A DNA stretch of 50,000 nt from Sphingomonadales bacterium (GCA_025356275.1 JANXUK010000039.1:1-50000); one strand, 5' to 3'. Positions 39,195-47,747 are shown, counted from the stretch's first letter. Notes: generated by a model from the letters alone, not told the origin. Made by a program: numbers and translations.

Positions 39195-40708
39195 GCGTAC
39201 TGCCGCCCACGTTTCGCGCGCTGACGCTGGCCGGGGCGATCCGGGCGGCGGCGGGACGCGAACCGGGCAAGATCGCGGTGATCGAAGGCACGCGGCGGCA
39301 CAGCTTTGCCGAACTGTCGCAGCGGATCGACGCCTTGCGCGATGCCGCCATCACCCGGCTGGGCGTGGCGCAGGGCGATAATGTCGCAATCATCGCGCGC
39401 AATTGCATGGAATTTATCGAGGTGGTGGCGGCCCTCCCCGATGCCGGCGCCGCGGTCGCCACCGTCAACCCGCGCCTCGCCCCGGCCGAGATTGCCGCGA
39501 CGGTGGCGGATGCCGGTGCGCAGCTGGCCTTTGTCGATGCAGGGTCGATGGCCGCCGCGCGCGCCGCCACGATGCCCGGGGTGCGGCTGATCGAAATCGG
39601 CGCCGAATATGAGGCGCTGATCGCCGATCCGGGCGTGCCCGCCGCACTGCCCGATATTGCCGAGTGGGACGCATGGACCATCCCCTATACGTCGGGCACC
39701 ACCGGAAAGCCCAAGGGCGTGGTGCTGTCGCATCGCGCGCGGATGGTGCTGGGGATGATTTGCGCGTCGGAATTCGGCTGCTTTGGCGCCGATGACCGCT
39801 TTCTGGCGATGACCCCGATGAACCACGGCGGCGGGCTGGGCTTTCCGGTGTCGATCCTTTCGCTCGGCGGGTCGATCGAGATCCTCGACCGCTTCGATCC
39901 CGAGGTCACGCTGGAGCGGCTGAAATTCGGCGGGATCACCGGGCTGTTCATGGTGCCGACGCATTTCCAGATGATCTTTGCCCTGCCCGAGGCGGTGCTG
40001 GCCAAATACCGCCATCCGCCGATCCGCGCGATTCTGGCCAATGCCGCGCCGCTGCCACAGGCGTTGAAGCCGCAGATTCTCGACTATTTCGGCAACAATG
40101 TGCTCAACGAATTATACGCCGCGACCGAGACGGGCCTGGTCTGCAACCTGCGCCCCGAGCACCAATTGGCCAAGGCAAGCTGTGTCGGCACCACCTTCGC
40201 GCATGTTATGGCCGAGGTGCGGCGGGCCGACGGCAGCATCTGCGCGGCCGATGAGGTGGGCGAATTGTGGGCACGCTCCCCAGTGTTGTTCAACGGCTAC
40301 TGGAACCGGCCCGATGAGACCGCGAAGGCGGTGAAAGACGGCTGGGTCTCGGTGGGCGACATGGCGCGGCGCGATGCCGACGGGTTCCTCTATATCGTCG
40401 ACCGGCTGAAGGACATGGTGATCTCGGGCGGGGTCAACATCTATCCGCGCGAGATCGAGGAAGTGCTGTTTCAGCACCCCGCCATCGCCGATGTCGCGGT
40501 GATCGGCGTGCCGGACCCGGTGTGGGGCGAGCGGCTGAAGGCCTTTGCGGTGCTGCGCGAACCTTTGGATGCCAGCGCGATGGCGGCGTTTTGTGCCGGG
40601 CGCATCGCGGCGTATAAAATCCCGCGCGAGATCGAGGCGGTCGCGGCCTTGCCGCGCAATGCCAATGGCAAGGTGCTCAAGACGCTGCTGCGCGCGGCCC
40701 CCGGATGA
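39191..40708 (+). CDS. Acyl/aryl-CoA ligase (AMP-binding enzyme)
   Basis: A 505-residue ANL-family adenylate-forming ligase: IPYTSGTTGKPKGVVLSH (P-loop), LNELYAATETG (ATP/acyl motif), GYWNRPDETAKAVKDGW, VSVGDMARRDADGFLYIVDR, DMVISGGVNIYPREIEE and the C-terminal catalytic lysine in LPRNANGKVLKTLL. It activates a carboxylic acid to its CoA thioester through an acyl-adenylate. The start TTG 39191 overlaps the amidohydrolase stop (TTGA). It overlaps the MFS gene as ATGA. With the CoA transferase (15238) it gives the cluster two ways to make CoA esters. Confidence 0.92.
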   Translation: MSVLPPTFRALTLAGAIRAAAGREPGKIAVIEGTRRHSFAELSQRIDALRDAAITRLGVAQGDNVAIIARNCMEFIEVVAALPDAGAAVATVNPRLAPAEIAATVADAGAQLAFVDAGSMAAARAATMPGVRLIEIGAEYEALIADPGVPAALPDIAEWDAWTIPYTSGTTGKPKGVVLSHRARMVLGMICASEFGCFGADDRFLAMTPMNHGGGLGFPVSILSLGGSIEILDRFDPEVTLERLKFGGITGLFMVPTHFQMIFALPEAVLAKYRHPPIRAILANAAPLPQALKPQILDYFGNNVLNELYAATETGLVCNLRPEHQLAKASCVGTTFAHVMAEVRRADGSICAADEVGELWARSPVLFNGYWNRPDETAKAVKDGWVSVGDMARRDADGFLYIVDRLKDMVISGGVNIYPREIEEVLFQHPAIADVAVIGVPDPVWGERLKAFAVLREPLDASAMAAFCAGRIAAYKIPREIEAVAALPRNANGKVLKTLLRAAPG

Positions 40709-42039
40709 AGGAACCCGCGATGCCGCCCGAAGCCACCGCCACCCCGCCGCCCGCCGGACGTTACGGCATCTATGTCGTCGGCGTGCTGATCCTGGCCTAT
40801 ACATTTGCCTATGTGGATCGCACCATCCTGACGCTGATGGTCGGGCCGATCCGCAAGACGCTCGGCATTTCGGATATACAGCTCAGCCTGTTGCACGGCT
40901 TGGCGTTTGCGGTGTTCTATACGCTGCTGGGCATTCCGATCGGCCAACTGGTGGATCGGCGGCGGCGCACCGGCATCATCGCGGGCGGGATGTTCGTGTG
41001 GTCGCTGATGACCGCGCTATGCGGGCTGGCGCGCAGTTTTGGCCAGATGTTCGCGGCGCGGATCGGCGTGGGGGTGGGCGAGGCAGCGCTGTCCCCCGCT
41101 GCCTATTCGCTGCTGGCGGATTGGTTCGAGGGCAAGGATCTGGTCCGCGCGCTCAGCTTTTACCAATGCGCGATCTACATCGGCGGCGGCATTGCGACGA
41201 TGACCGGCGGCGCGTTGATCGCGCTGGTGCCGGCGCTGCCCAATGGACCGCTGGGGCCGATGGCGCCGTGGCAGGTGGTGTTCGCGATCGTGGGCCTGCC
41301 CGGGGTGCTGATTGCGGCGCTGATCCTCACGCTGCGCGAACCACCCCGGCGCGGAGTCACGGCGGGCGATATGCCGGGATTTCGCGATGTGCTGCGCCAC
41401 ATGGCGGCGAACCGGGGGGCTTATGGCGGGCTGATCCTGGGGCTTTGTTTTGCCAGCCTGATGTGGAACGGGGTGACGGCGTGGATTCCCACCCATTTCA
41501 TCCGCCATTTCGGGTGGAGCGCGCCGCAGGTCGGGCTGCGTTACGGCGCGGTGCTGCTGGTGTGCGGCACCGGCGGTATCCTGAGCGGCGGATGGCTGGC
41601 CGGGCGGCTGCGCAGTCGCGGGGCGAGCGATGCCAATCTGCTGATCGGGATAGTTTCGGCGCTGGCGGCTTTGCCATTTGGCCTGGCAGCGCCGCAGGTG
41701 GACAGCGCGGCGTGGTCGCTGGCACTGTTCGGGGGATTCCTGTTTGCCGGGGCTATGCCCTATGGCGCGGCGGCAGCGGCGTTTCAGGAAATCACCCCCA
41801 ACCGGATGCGCGGGCAGGTTTCGGCGATCTATCTGTTCTGGCTCAATCTGGCCGGGCTGGGCCTTGGCCCGACCTTTGTGGCGACGATGGCGCATCGCCT
41901 GTTCGGCGGCGATCAGGGGATCGGCGCGGGCATTGCCGCCGATGTCGCGCTGGCCGCACCGCTCAGCCTGCTGGTATTCACGCTGACCCGCGCGCCCTAT
42001 CGCCGGGCGTTGGCGCGCCGCCTAGCACTGGTCGTCTAG
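40705..42039 (+). CDS. MFS transporter, anion:cation symporter-like
   Basis: A 444-residue 12-TM major facilitator protein. After the first TM, AYTFAYVDRTILTLMVGPIR carries the D of the family motif; GIPIGQLVDRRRRTGII is motif A of the ACS-like branch, and RIGVGVGEAALSPAAYSLLAD and ITPNRMRGQVSAIYLFWLN are typical of the Spinster/ACS-type. It likely imports an aromatic or organic acid. It is coupled to the CoA ligase (ATGA), which suggests import followed by activation. Its stop lies inside a 14-15 base tandem repeat shared with the convergent acyl-CoA dehydrogenase gene. Confidence 0.88.
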   Translation: MKEPAMPPEATATPPPAGRYGIYVVGVLILAYTFAYVDRTILTLMVGPIRKTLGISDIQLSLLHGLAFAVFYTLLGIPIGQLVDRRRRTGIIAGGMFVWSLMTALCGLARSFGQMFAARIGVGVGEAALSPAAYSLLADWFEGKDLVRALSFYQCAIYIGGGIATMTGGALIALVPALPNGPLGPMAPWQVVFAIVGLPGVLIAALILTLREPPRRGVTAGDMPGFRDVLRHMAANRGAYGGLILGLCFASLMWNGVTAWIPTHFIRHFGWSAPQVGLRYGAVLLVCGTGGILSGGWLAGRLRSRGASDANLLIGIVSALAALPFGLAAPQVDSAAWSLALFGGFLFAGAMPYGAAAAAFQEITPNRMRGQVSAIYLFWLNLAGLGLGPTFVATMAHRLFGGDQGIGAGIAADVALAAPLSLLVFTLTRAPYRRALARRLALVV

Positions 42040-42078
42040 AACTGGCCGCCTAGAACTGGGCCCTCTAAAACTGGTCGT
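42022..42078. repeat. Four tandem copies of a 14-15 base unit at the junction of two convergent genes
   Basis: Units CTAGCACTGGTCGT (42022), CTAGAACTGGCCGC (42036), a 15-base CTAGAACTGG variant (42050) and CTAAAACTGGTCGT (42065) follow directly on one another. The second unit supplies the TAG stop of the rightward transporter gene (42037-42039), and the fourth supplies, on the other strand, the TAG stop of the leftward acyl-CoA dehydrogenase (42067-42065). Both proteins therefore end in repeat-encoded residues. Confidence 0.85.
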
Positions 42079-43822
42079 CGGCGATGGCGATATGCACGGT
42101 GCTGGCGGCGATGACCGGCATCAGCCACGGCGTCACCAGCGGCAATTCGCTCTCATAGAAATAGCGGCAGGCGGCCAATTTTCCGGCGGCGAAATCGCGA
42201 TCCTCCGCGCCCAGACGCGCCGCCGCCAAGCCCTGATCCAGCCACAGCCACGCCATCACGACATGCCCGAAAGCGTCGAGGAACGCGGTGGCATTGTCCA
42301 GCGCCGCCGCCCCGCCGATGTCCCGCAAGCGCGCCGCCGCCGCCACGATCTGGCCCCAGGCATTGTCGAGCAGCGAGGCCAGCGGGCTCAGGATGGTCTC
42401 GCCCCGCGCGGCCGCGCTGGTCGCCGCGATGCGCAGCCCCAGCACAGCCATCGCCGCGTCGCCTTCGCGCAGCAGCTTGCGCCCGACCAGGTCGATGCCC
42501 TGAATCCCGGTGGTGCCCTCGTGGATCGGGTTGAGCCGGTTGTCGCGGTACAATTGCTCGACGTCGAAATCGCGGGTGTAGCCATAGCCGCCATGGATCT
42601 GGATCGCGATGTCATTGGCCTTCAGCCCATAGATCGAGGGCCAGGTCTTGGCGACCGGGGTCAGCAGGCCAAGCAGCAGCTCCGCCTCGCCCTGCGCCGC
42701 ATCGCTCAGCGCGGCGCAATAGAGGCATAGCGCCAGCGCCCCCTCGACATAGGCCTTTTGCTGAAGCAGCATCCGCCGCACATCGGCATGGGCGATGATC
42801 GCCACCGGCGGCCCGTCGCGCGACCCCGTGGCGCGCCCCTGCAACCGCTCACGCGCATAGGCAAGCGCATGGCGATAGCCGCGATAGCCCACCGCCGCCG
42901 CGCCGATGCCGACCCCGATCCGCGCCTCATTCATCATCACGAACATCTGGCGCAGGCCCTGCCCCGGCTCCCCCACCAGCCAGCCCAGCGCGCCGCCGCC
43001 CTCGCCGAAATTGAGCAGGCAATTGGCCGTGCCGCGATAGCCCATCTTGTGGTTGAGCCCGGCCACGGTCACATCATTGCGCGCGCCGCCCTCCAACAGC
43101 TTGGGCACGATGAACAGGGAAAGTCCCCCGGTGCCCGCCGGCAATTTGCCATCCGCCCCAGCGACCTTGGCCAGCACCAGATGGACGATATTGGCCGAAA
43201 TGTCCTGATCCCCGCCCGAAATCCACATCTTGTTGCCGGTCAGGCGATAGCGCGCACCCCATGCGTCGACGCCATCGGCTACCGCGCTGGTGCGGATTTC
43301 GGACAAGGCCGACCCCGCCTGCGGTTCGGACAGGCACATCGTGCCGAACCATTCGCCCGCGATCTGGGGCCGGGCGAAGCGGGCGATCTGGGCCGGGCTG
43401 CCGAAGGTGGCGATCAGCCTTGCGTTGGCCACGGTCAGCATCGGATAGGCGGCGGCGGCGACATTGGCGGCGGCGAAATCGGCAAATACCGCCGAACACA
43501 CCACATAGGGCAGGCTCATGCCGCCCAATTCCTCGGCAAAACCGGCGGAGAATAGCCCGGCCTCGGCATAATGGCGCATGGCGGTGCCAATCGCGGGCAG
43601 CACATGCACCCCGTCCGCCTCCAGCCGGGGCTCGGCAATGTCGGCGGCTTTGTAATGCGGCAGGAAGTATTTGACCGCCAGTTGCTCGCCCAGATCGAGC
43701 ACGGCATCCACGGTCTCGCGCCCCGCCTCGGCAAAGCGCGGCTGCGCGGTCAGGTGTTCGATCCGCAGCCAGTCGTGCAGCAGGAAATCGAGGTCGCGGC
43801 GGGGGATGAGCGGGTCAGTCAC
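42065..43822 (-). CDS. Large acyl-CoA dehydrogenase (DmdC/FadE-like)
   Basis: A 585-residue acyl-CoA dehydrogenase with an N-terminal extension and a C-terminal extra domain, as in DmdC-type enzymes. Catalytic region: GTMCLSEPQAGSALSEIRT, LTGNKMWISGGDQD, GYGYTRDFDVEQLYRDNRLN and IHEGTTGIQGIDLVGRK, where the Glu of IHEGT is the catalytic base. It oxidises a CoA ester to the enoyl-CoA. Unlike the enzyme at 14057, it keeps the glutamate. It starts 5 bases after the SDR stop (43827). Starts at ATG 43822. Its final residues are encoded by a tandem repeat unit. Confidence 0.9.
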   Translation of the reverse strand: MTDPLIPRRDLDFLLHDWLRIEHLTAQPRFAEAGRETVDAVLDLGEQLAVKYFLPHYKAADIAEPRLEADGVHVLPAIGTAMRHYAEAGLFSAGFAEELGGMSLPYVVCSAVFADFAAANVAAAAYPMLTVANARLIATFGSPAQIARFARPQIAGEWFGTMCLSEPQAGSALSEIRTSAVADGVDAWGARYRLTGNKMWISGGDQDISANIVHLVLAKVAGADGKLPAGTGGLSLFIVPKLLEGGARNDVTVAGLNHKMGYRGTANCLLNFGEGGGALGWLVGEPGQGLRQMFVMMNEARIGVGIGAAAVGYRGYRHALAYARERLQGRATGSRDGPPVAIIAHADVRRMLLQQKAYVEGALALCLYCAALSDAAQGEAELLLGLLTPVAKTWPSIYGLKANDIAIQIHGGYGYTRDFDVEQLYRDNRLNPIHEGTTGIQGIDLVGRKLLREGDAAMAVLGLRIAATSAAARGETILSPLASLLDNAWGQIVAAAARLRDIGGAAALDNATAFLDAFGHVVMAWLWLDQGLAAARLGAEDRDFAAGKLAACRYFYESELPLVTPWLMPVIAASTVHIAIADDQF

Positions 43823-43826
43823 AGGC

Positions 43827-44609
43827 TCAGATTACGCTCGCGCCGCCATCGATGGCCAGCACCTGCCCGGTGATATGCCCGCCGGCGTCCGATACCAGCA
43901 ACAGCGCCGGCCCCATCAGGTCGTCAGCCCCGCCCAATTTGCCCAGCGGCGTGACCGCCAGCAGGTCGGCGCCATGCTGCTCCATCGTCAACCTCGTCAT
44001 TTTCGAGGGAAAGAAGCCCGGCGCCAAGGCATTGACCCGGATGCCTTTGGGCCCCCATTCCGCCGCCAGCGCCCGCGTCAGATTGATCACCGCACCCTTG
44101 GCGGTGTTATAGCCGATGGTGCCGATGCGGTCGGGATGGTGGCCCATCAGCCCCTCGATCGAGGCGATGTTGAGCACCGCGCCCTTACGCTGCGGCAGAA
44201 ACGCCAGGCGCGCCACCGCCTGGGTCAGCAGAAACAGGCCGGTGACATTGAGGTCCATGATTTTTTGCCACCCGGCCAGCGGATAATCCTGGGCGGGCGC
44301 GCCCCAAGTGGTGCCGGCGTTGTTGATCAGGATGTCGATGCGGCTGAACTTTGCCAGAATGGCGGCGGCCAGCGGTTCGGCGGCATCGGCGCGGGCAATG
44401 TCGGCGGGAAATCCCTGCGCGGTGATGCCCTCTGCGGCCAGCTCGGCAGTGGCGGCGGCAAGCTCCTGCGCGTCGCGGGCGACCAGCGCGATGGCCGCGC
44501 CATATTCGCCCAGCCCGCGCGCCACCTGAAGCCCCAGCCCCCGCGATCCGCCGGTGATCACGGCCACCCGTCCGGTCAGGTCAAACAGGCCGGCCAATCG
44601 CTGCGCCAT
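43827..44609 (-). CDS. Short-chain dehydrogenase/reductase (SDR)
   Basis: A 260-residue classical SDR: VAVITGGSRGLGLQVARGL (cofactor site), ILINNAGTTWG, catalytic Ser in VLNIASIEGLM, YNTAKGAVINLTRALA (Tyr and Lys), and the GIRVNALAPGFF loop. It interconverts a hydroxy- and keto- group, probably a 3-hydroxyacyl-CoA after the dehydrogenase and hydratase steps. It is the first gene of a leftward pair with the large acyl-CoA dehydrogenase. ATG 44609 is the first in-frame start; the divergent gap 44610-44912 would hold its promoter. Confidence 0.92.
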   Translation of the reverse strand: MAQRLAGLFDLTGRVAVITGGSRGLGLQVARGLGEYGAAIALVARDAQELAAATAELAAEGITAQGFPADIARADAAEPLAAAILAKFSRIDILINNAGTTWGAPAQDYPLAGWQKIMDLNVTGLFLLTQAVARLAFLPQRKGAVLNIASIEGLMGHHPDRIGTIGYNTAKGAVINLTRALAAEWGPKGIRVNALAPGFFPSKMTRLTMEQHGADLLAVTPLGKLGGADDLMGPALLLVSDAGGHITGQVLAIDGGASVI

Positions 44610-44912
44610 AATGGATTACGCTTCCCTCGCTCCGGCTTCGACGCCTTGTCACGGGTGATAGAACCGGCCGGCGTGGCTGGCAAATGCCGGCGCTGCATGG
44701 CACGCGGCAAATTGCGCATAGGAGCTTGTCCAGGGGCTTGCCGGGTCATGTGTCCGCGCCGCAGGTGCCGTATCGCCAAACGCCCCGGGGGACAGCCGTC
44801 CGCCACCTTTCGGCTTGCGCATGGCGATGGCTTCCCACAATCATAGGCCGGGGCAGAGCGCCACCGTTTTCTCCGCCTCCCGCGCATCGACGGTGACGGA
44901 AAGGGATTTCGC
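44610..44912. promoter_or_regulatory. Divergent intergenic region, SDR operon / GST gene
   Basis: This 303-base gap holds no supported gene. It has a small palindrome GCAAATTGC (44706-44714) followed by ATTGCGCA (44711-44718), a word also found in the divergent gap at 9218-9225. An AAAGGGA ribosome site precedes ATG 44913. No clear minus 35/minus 10 boxes were identified. Confidence 0.35.
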
Positions 44913-45575
44913 ATGATCCTTCACGATTTCGCATTTTCCTCGGCCAGTTACCGGGTCCGCATCGTGCTGAACCTCAAGGGCGTGGCCTATGAGACACGCA
45001 GCCATGCCCTGCGCGCCGGCGAGCAGCGCGCGCCATCATATCTGGCGGTCAATCCGGCGGGGCTGGTCCCGGCGCTGGAGGTTGGCGACCTGCGGCTGGG
45101 CCAAAGTCTGGCGATCATCGAATATCTCGATGCGCTCCACCCCCAGCCGCGCATGATCCCAACCGATCCCGTCCTGCGGGCGCGGGCGATGGAGATGGCG
45201 CTGAGCATTGCCTGCGACATCCATCCGCTGAACAATCTGCGCGTGCTGCAATATCTGGAACACGAGATCGGGCAGGACCGGGCCGCCATCGAGGACTGGT
45301 ATCACCACTGGATCGTGCAGGGGTTCACCGCGCTCGAAACGCTGTTGCCCGATACGGATTTTGCCGGGGGCGATGCGCCGAACATCGTTGATGCCTGTCT
45401 GGTGCCGCAGGTGTATAATGCGCGGCGTTTCAAGGTCGATCTGGCGCCGTTTGCGAAGCTGACCGCGATGGCCGACCGCGCGGCGGCCTTGCCAGCTTTC
45501 GTAGCAGCGGCACCGCCGGCGCCGGTTCAGGCATTGTCAGACCAACGGGGTAGGCCGGTGACGGTGCCCGTATGA
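44913..45575 (+). CDS. Maleylacetoacetate isomerase-like glutathione S-transferase, 3' end replaced by IS
   Basis: A 220-residue zeta-class GST. The catalytic motif SSASYRVRIVLNLKGVAYE, VNPAGLVPALEVGDLRLGQS, SLAIIEYLDALHPQPRMIP, IHPLNNLRVLQYLE and DACLVPQVYNARRFKVDL match maleylacetoacetate isomerase. It isomerises a cis double bond of a maleyl- to a fumaryl-type compound using glutathione. The last residues after about PAPVQA come from the left end of the IS6-family element that begins at 45530, so the natural C-terminus is lost and a 15-residue IS-encoded tail is added. The catalytic part is complete, so activity may remain. A fumarylacetoacetate hydrolase is not seen nearby. Confidence 0.88.
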   Translation: MILHDFAFSSASYRVRIVLNLKGVAYETRSHALRAGEQRAPSYLAVNPAGLVPALEVGDLRLGQSLAIIEYLDALHPQPRMIPTDPVLRARAMEMALSIACDIHPLNNLRVLQYLEHEIGQDRAAIEDWYHHWIVQGFTALETLLPDTDFAGGDAPNIVDACLVPQVYNARRFKVDLAPFAKLTAMADRAAALPAFVAAAPPAPVQALSDQRGRPVTVPV

Positions 45576-45593
45576 TCGTGCTAGCGCGCACGG

Positions 45594-46316
45594 ATGAACC
45601 GCAAATCCCGAGCGTTACCGCCAAGCCCATTCCGCCGGTTCAACTCGTCGCCGGAGGTGATCCGGCTGGTGGTCCTGATGTACGTCCGTTTTCCGCTGTC
45701 GCTGCGGAATGTCGAGGACCTGCTCTTCGAACGCGGCATCGACCTTTGTCACGAGACCGTCCGCTTCTGGTGGAACCGCTTTGGTCCGATGTTCGCCGGA
45801 GACATCCGCCGCCAGCGGGTAAGCCGCATGCGCGCCTTCACCCATTGGAAATGGCATCTCGACGAGGTGTTCGTGAAGATCAACGGTGAGCGGCATTATC
45901 TGTGGCGCGTGGTGGATCACGAAGGCGAGATCCTCGAGAGCTTCGTCACCAAGAAACGCGACAAAGCCGCAGCTCTGGCCTTCATGAAGAAGGCGCTGAA
46001 GCGACACGGCCGGCCCGAGAAGATCGTGACAGATGGGCTGCGATCTTACCCTGCGGCAATGCGCATGCTGGGCAATCTCGATCGCCGCGAGATAGGCCGG
46101 TGGCTCAACAACCGGGTGGAGAACAGTCACCTGCCCTTCCGACGACGAGAGCGGGCAATGACCCGCTTCCGGCGCATGAAGACACTACAGAAGTTCGCCT
46201 CCGTCCACGGCTCCATCAGCAACCACTTCAATCTCGAACGCCACCTCGTCGACCGTCAGACCTACAAGCAACGACGCTCCGCTGCCCTGGCGGAGTGGCA
46301 GGTCATCGCGAGCTGA
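45594..46316 (+). CDS. IS6-family transposase
   Basis: A 240-residue IS6-type DDE transposase. Catalytic residues are Asp90 (WHLDEVFVKI), Asp147 (IVTDGLRSYPAA) and Glu176 (LNNRVENSHLPF). The N-terminus has an HTH-like SLRNVEDLLFERGIDLCHET segment and the C-terminus KTLQKFASVHGSISNHFNLER fits the family. The reading frame looks complete, but the right end of its element is broken by another IS. ATG 45594 starts 19 bases after the GST stop. It is about 94 percent identical, by eye over 138 residues, to the inverted copy at the window end. Confidence 0.93.
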   Translation: MNRKSRALPPSPFRRFNSSPEVIRLVVLMYVRFPLSLRNVEDLLFERGIDLCHETVRFWWNRFGPMFAGDIRRQRVSRMRAFTHWKWHLDEVFVKINGERHYLWRVVDHEGEILESFVTKKRDKAAALAFMKKALKRHGRPEKIVTDGLRSYPAAMRMLGNLDRREIGRWLNNRVENSHLPFRRRERAMTRFRRMKTLQKFASVHGSISNHFNLERHLVDRQTYKQRRSAALAEWQVIAS

Positions 46317-46379
46317 GCAGTCGCGCTCAAAGCCCAAGCCGCATCCTGTGGAGACGAGTTCGCGTTAGACATGATGGTG

Positions 46380-46393
46380 TGGACGGCGCTCTG
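46380..46393 (+). repeat. IS1111 left sub-terminal inverted repeat
   Basis: TGGACGGCGCTCTG, 13 of 14 bases complementary to CAGGGCGCCGTCCA at 47748-47761. Its first 12 bases are also perfectly complementary to 46458-46469, just at the transposase start. Confidence 0.85.
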
Positions 46394-46469
46394 TTTGGCG
46401 GTTGATTCGGGAGAATCCGCTGCCAGTCTGGGATCGTTGTCGAAGCGATCAGCACAGGAGCGCCGTCCA
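46380..46469 (+). promoter_or_regulatory. mRNA hairpin that would hide the transposase ribosome site
   Basis: TGGACGGCGCTC (46380-46391) pairs perfectly with GAGCGCCGTCCA (46458-46469). The second arm covers the end of the AGGAG ribosome site (46456-46460) and the A of the ATG (46469). Transcripts entering from outside would therefore fold and block translation, as known for several IS elements that protect against read-through transcription. Confidence 0.6.
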
Positions 46470-47509
46470 TGGGTAAATTACCAATCGACTTGTCGTCTGT
46501 CACTACGGTTGGCCTCGACCTGGCCAAGCATGTGTTCTTTGTCCACGCCGTTGATGGCCATGGCCAGGTGGTCATTGCCAGGGAGGTTCGGCGCCGCGAT
46601 CTTCTCTCCTTCTTCGCCTCGCTGCCAGCGTGTCTGGTCGGCGTGGAAGCTTGCAGCTCGGCGCACCACTGGGGCCGCGAACTCATGGCGTTGGGACACG
46701 ATGTCCGCCTGATGCCGGCGGCCTATGTAAAACCCTATGTCAAGCGCCAGAAGAACGATGCGGCGGATGCGGCGGCAATTTGCGAGGCGGTGACGCGCCC
46801 CTCGATGCGGTTCGTCAAGGTGCGGTCCATCGACAACCAGGCGGTGCTGATGCACCACAAGGTTCGGGAGATGTTGGTGCGGCAGCGTACCCAGATCATG
46901 AATGGTTTGCGTGGGCATCTTGCCGAAATCGGAATTATCGCAGCACAAAGCCCGGTACATGCCCGCGCGCTTGCCGACCTTTTGCGCAAAGAGGATGCCT
47001 CCATTCCAGAGGTCGTGACCACGGCACTATCGCCGCTGGTCACACAGCTCGAGCATCTCGATGCCGAGATCAAGGCGTCCGATGCCGCGATCGCCAAGCT
47101 GGCCAAAAGCGATCCGGTTGCGAGCGCGCTGATGTCGATCCCGGGCATCGGTCCCGTCACGGCCTCGGCACTCGTCGCCAGCGTGAGCGATCTATCCAGC
47201 TTCTCGGGGCCACGGCAGTTTGCCGCTTTCCTGGGCCTGGTGCCGCGGCAGAACTCGTCGGGCGGCAAGCCCCGGCTCGGGCGTATCTCGAAGATGGGCA
47301 ATGCCTATCTGAGAAAGCTGCTGGTGGTGGGCGCGCATGCGGTGCTCTACCATCGCGCCGGGCATACGGACCCCCTGCGCAGCTGGGCGCAAAAGCTGAT
47401 GGAAACCAAGCCCTTCAAGCTGGTCGCGGTAGCCACCGCCAACAAGCTTGCTCGCATCGCCTTCGCGGTGATGACGACAGGCACATCCTATCGCGCTGCC
47501 AAGGCCTGA
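46469..47509 (+). CDS. IS110-family (IS1111 group) DEDD recombinase
   Basis: A 346-residue IS110-type recombinase. The RuvC-like DEDD domain has VGLDLAKHVFFVHAVDGHG (Asp17), VGVEACSSAHHWGREL (Glu) and KRQKNDAADAAAICEA (Asp pair). The Tnp domain has SIPGIGPVTASALVA and PRQNSSGGKPRLGRISKMGN, which carries the catalytic serine of the family. It recombines DNA using a guide ('bridge') RNA in studied relatives. The ATG is preceded by AGGAG 8 bases away. The frame is intact. Confidence 0.93.
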   Translation: MGKLPIDLSSVTTVGLDLAKHVFFVHAVDGHGQVVIAREVRRRDLLSFFASLPACLVGVEACSSAHHWGRELMALGHDVRLMPAAYVKPYVKRQKNDAADAAAICEAVTRPSMRFVKVRSIDNQAVLMHHKVREMLVRQRTQIMNGLRGHLAEIGIIAAQSPVHARALADLLRKEDASIPEVVTTALSPLVTQLEHLDAEIKASDAAIAKLAKSDPVASALMSIPGIGPVTASALVASVSDLSSFSGPRQFAAFLGLVPRQNSSGGKPRLGRISKMGNAYLRKLLVVGAHAVLYHRAGHTDPLRSWAQKLMETKPFKLVAVATANKLARIAFAVMTTGTSYRAAKA

Positions 47510-47747
47510 ACGTCCTACAGGCCCTAGCATAGCGCTCCATAATCTCGGGTGACCATGAGATGATGCGACACAACCGGACATAATCTGCCAAGCCCGAGGT
47601 GCTGTCTGCGCAGCAAAGCGCGGTGGTCTGATAGGGGCAAGCAGATCAGCGGACAAACATCAGGGCCAGTGGATAAACCCCACAATCAAAGGCCGGAGAC
47701 ATGACCGCACCCCCGACCGTCCCAAATCCCAAAATCACCCTTGATCG
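47510..47747 (+). ncRNA. Candidate bridge-RNA region of the IS1111-type element
   Basis: This 238-base right end of the element has no gene. In IS1111 elements the guide RNA is encoded downstream of the recombinase. Within it, AGACATGACCGCACC (47697-47711) matches 14 of 15 bases of the insertion-site sequence AGACATGACAGCACC (47761-47775). Such target-like sequence inside the RNA is expected for a target-binding loop. No secondary structure was computed; borders of the RNA are unknown. Confidence 0.45.

Noticed and set aside
40545..42053. Alternative rightward frame of 502 codons across the ligase end and the transporter
   Set aside because: It runs out of frame with both proteins and contains no membrane segments; the true transporter frame starts at 40705.
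46630..47532. Second frame inside the IS1111 recombinase
   Set aside because: No domain; the 346-residue frame has complete DEDD and serine motifs.
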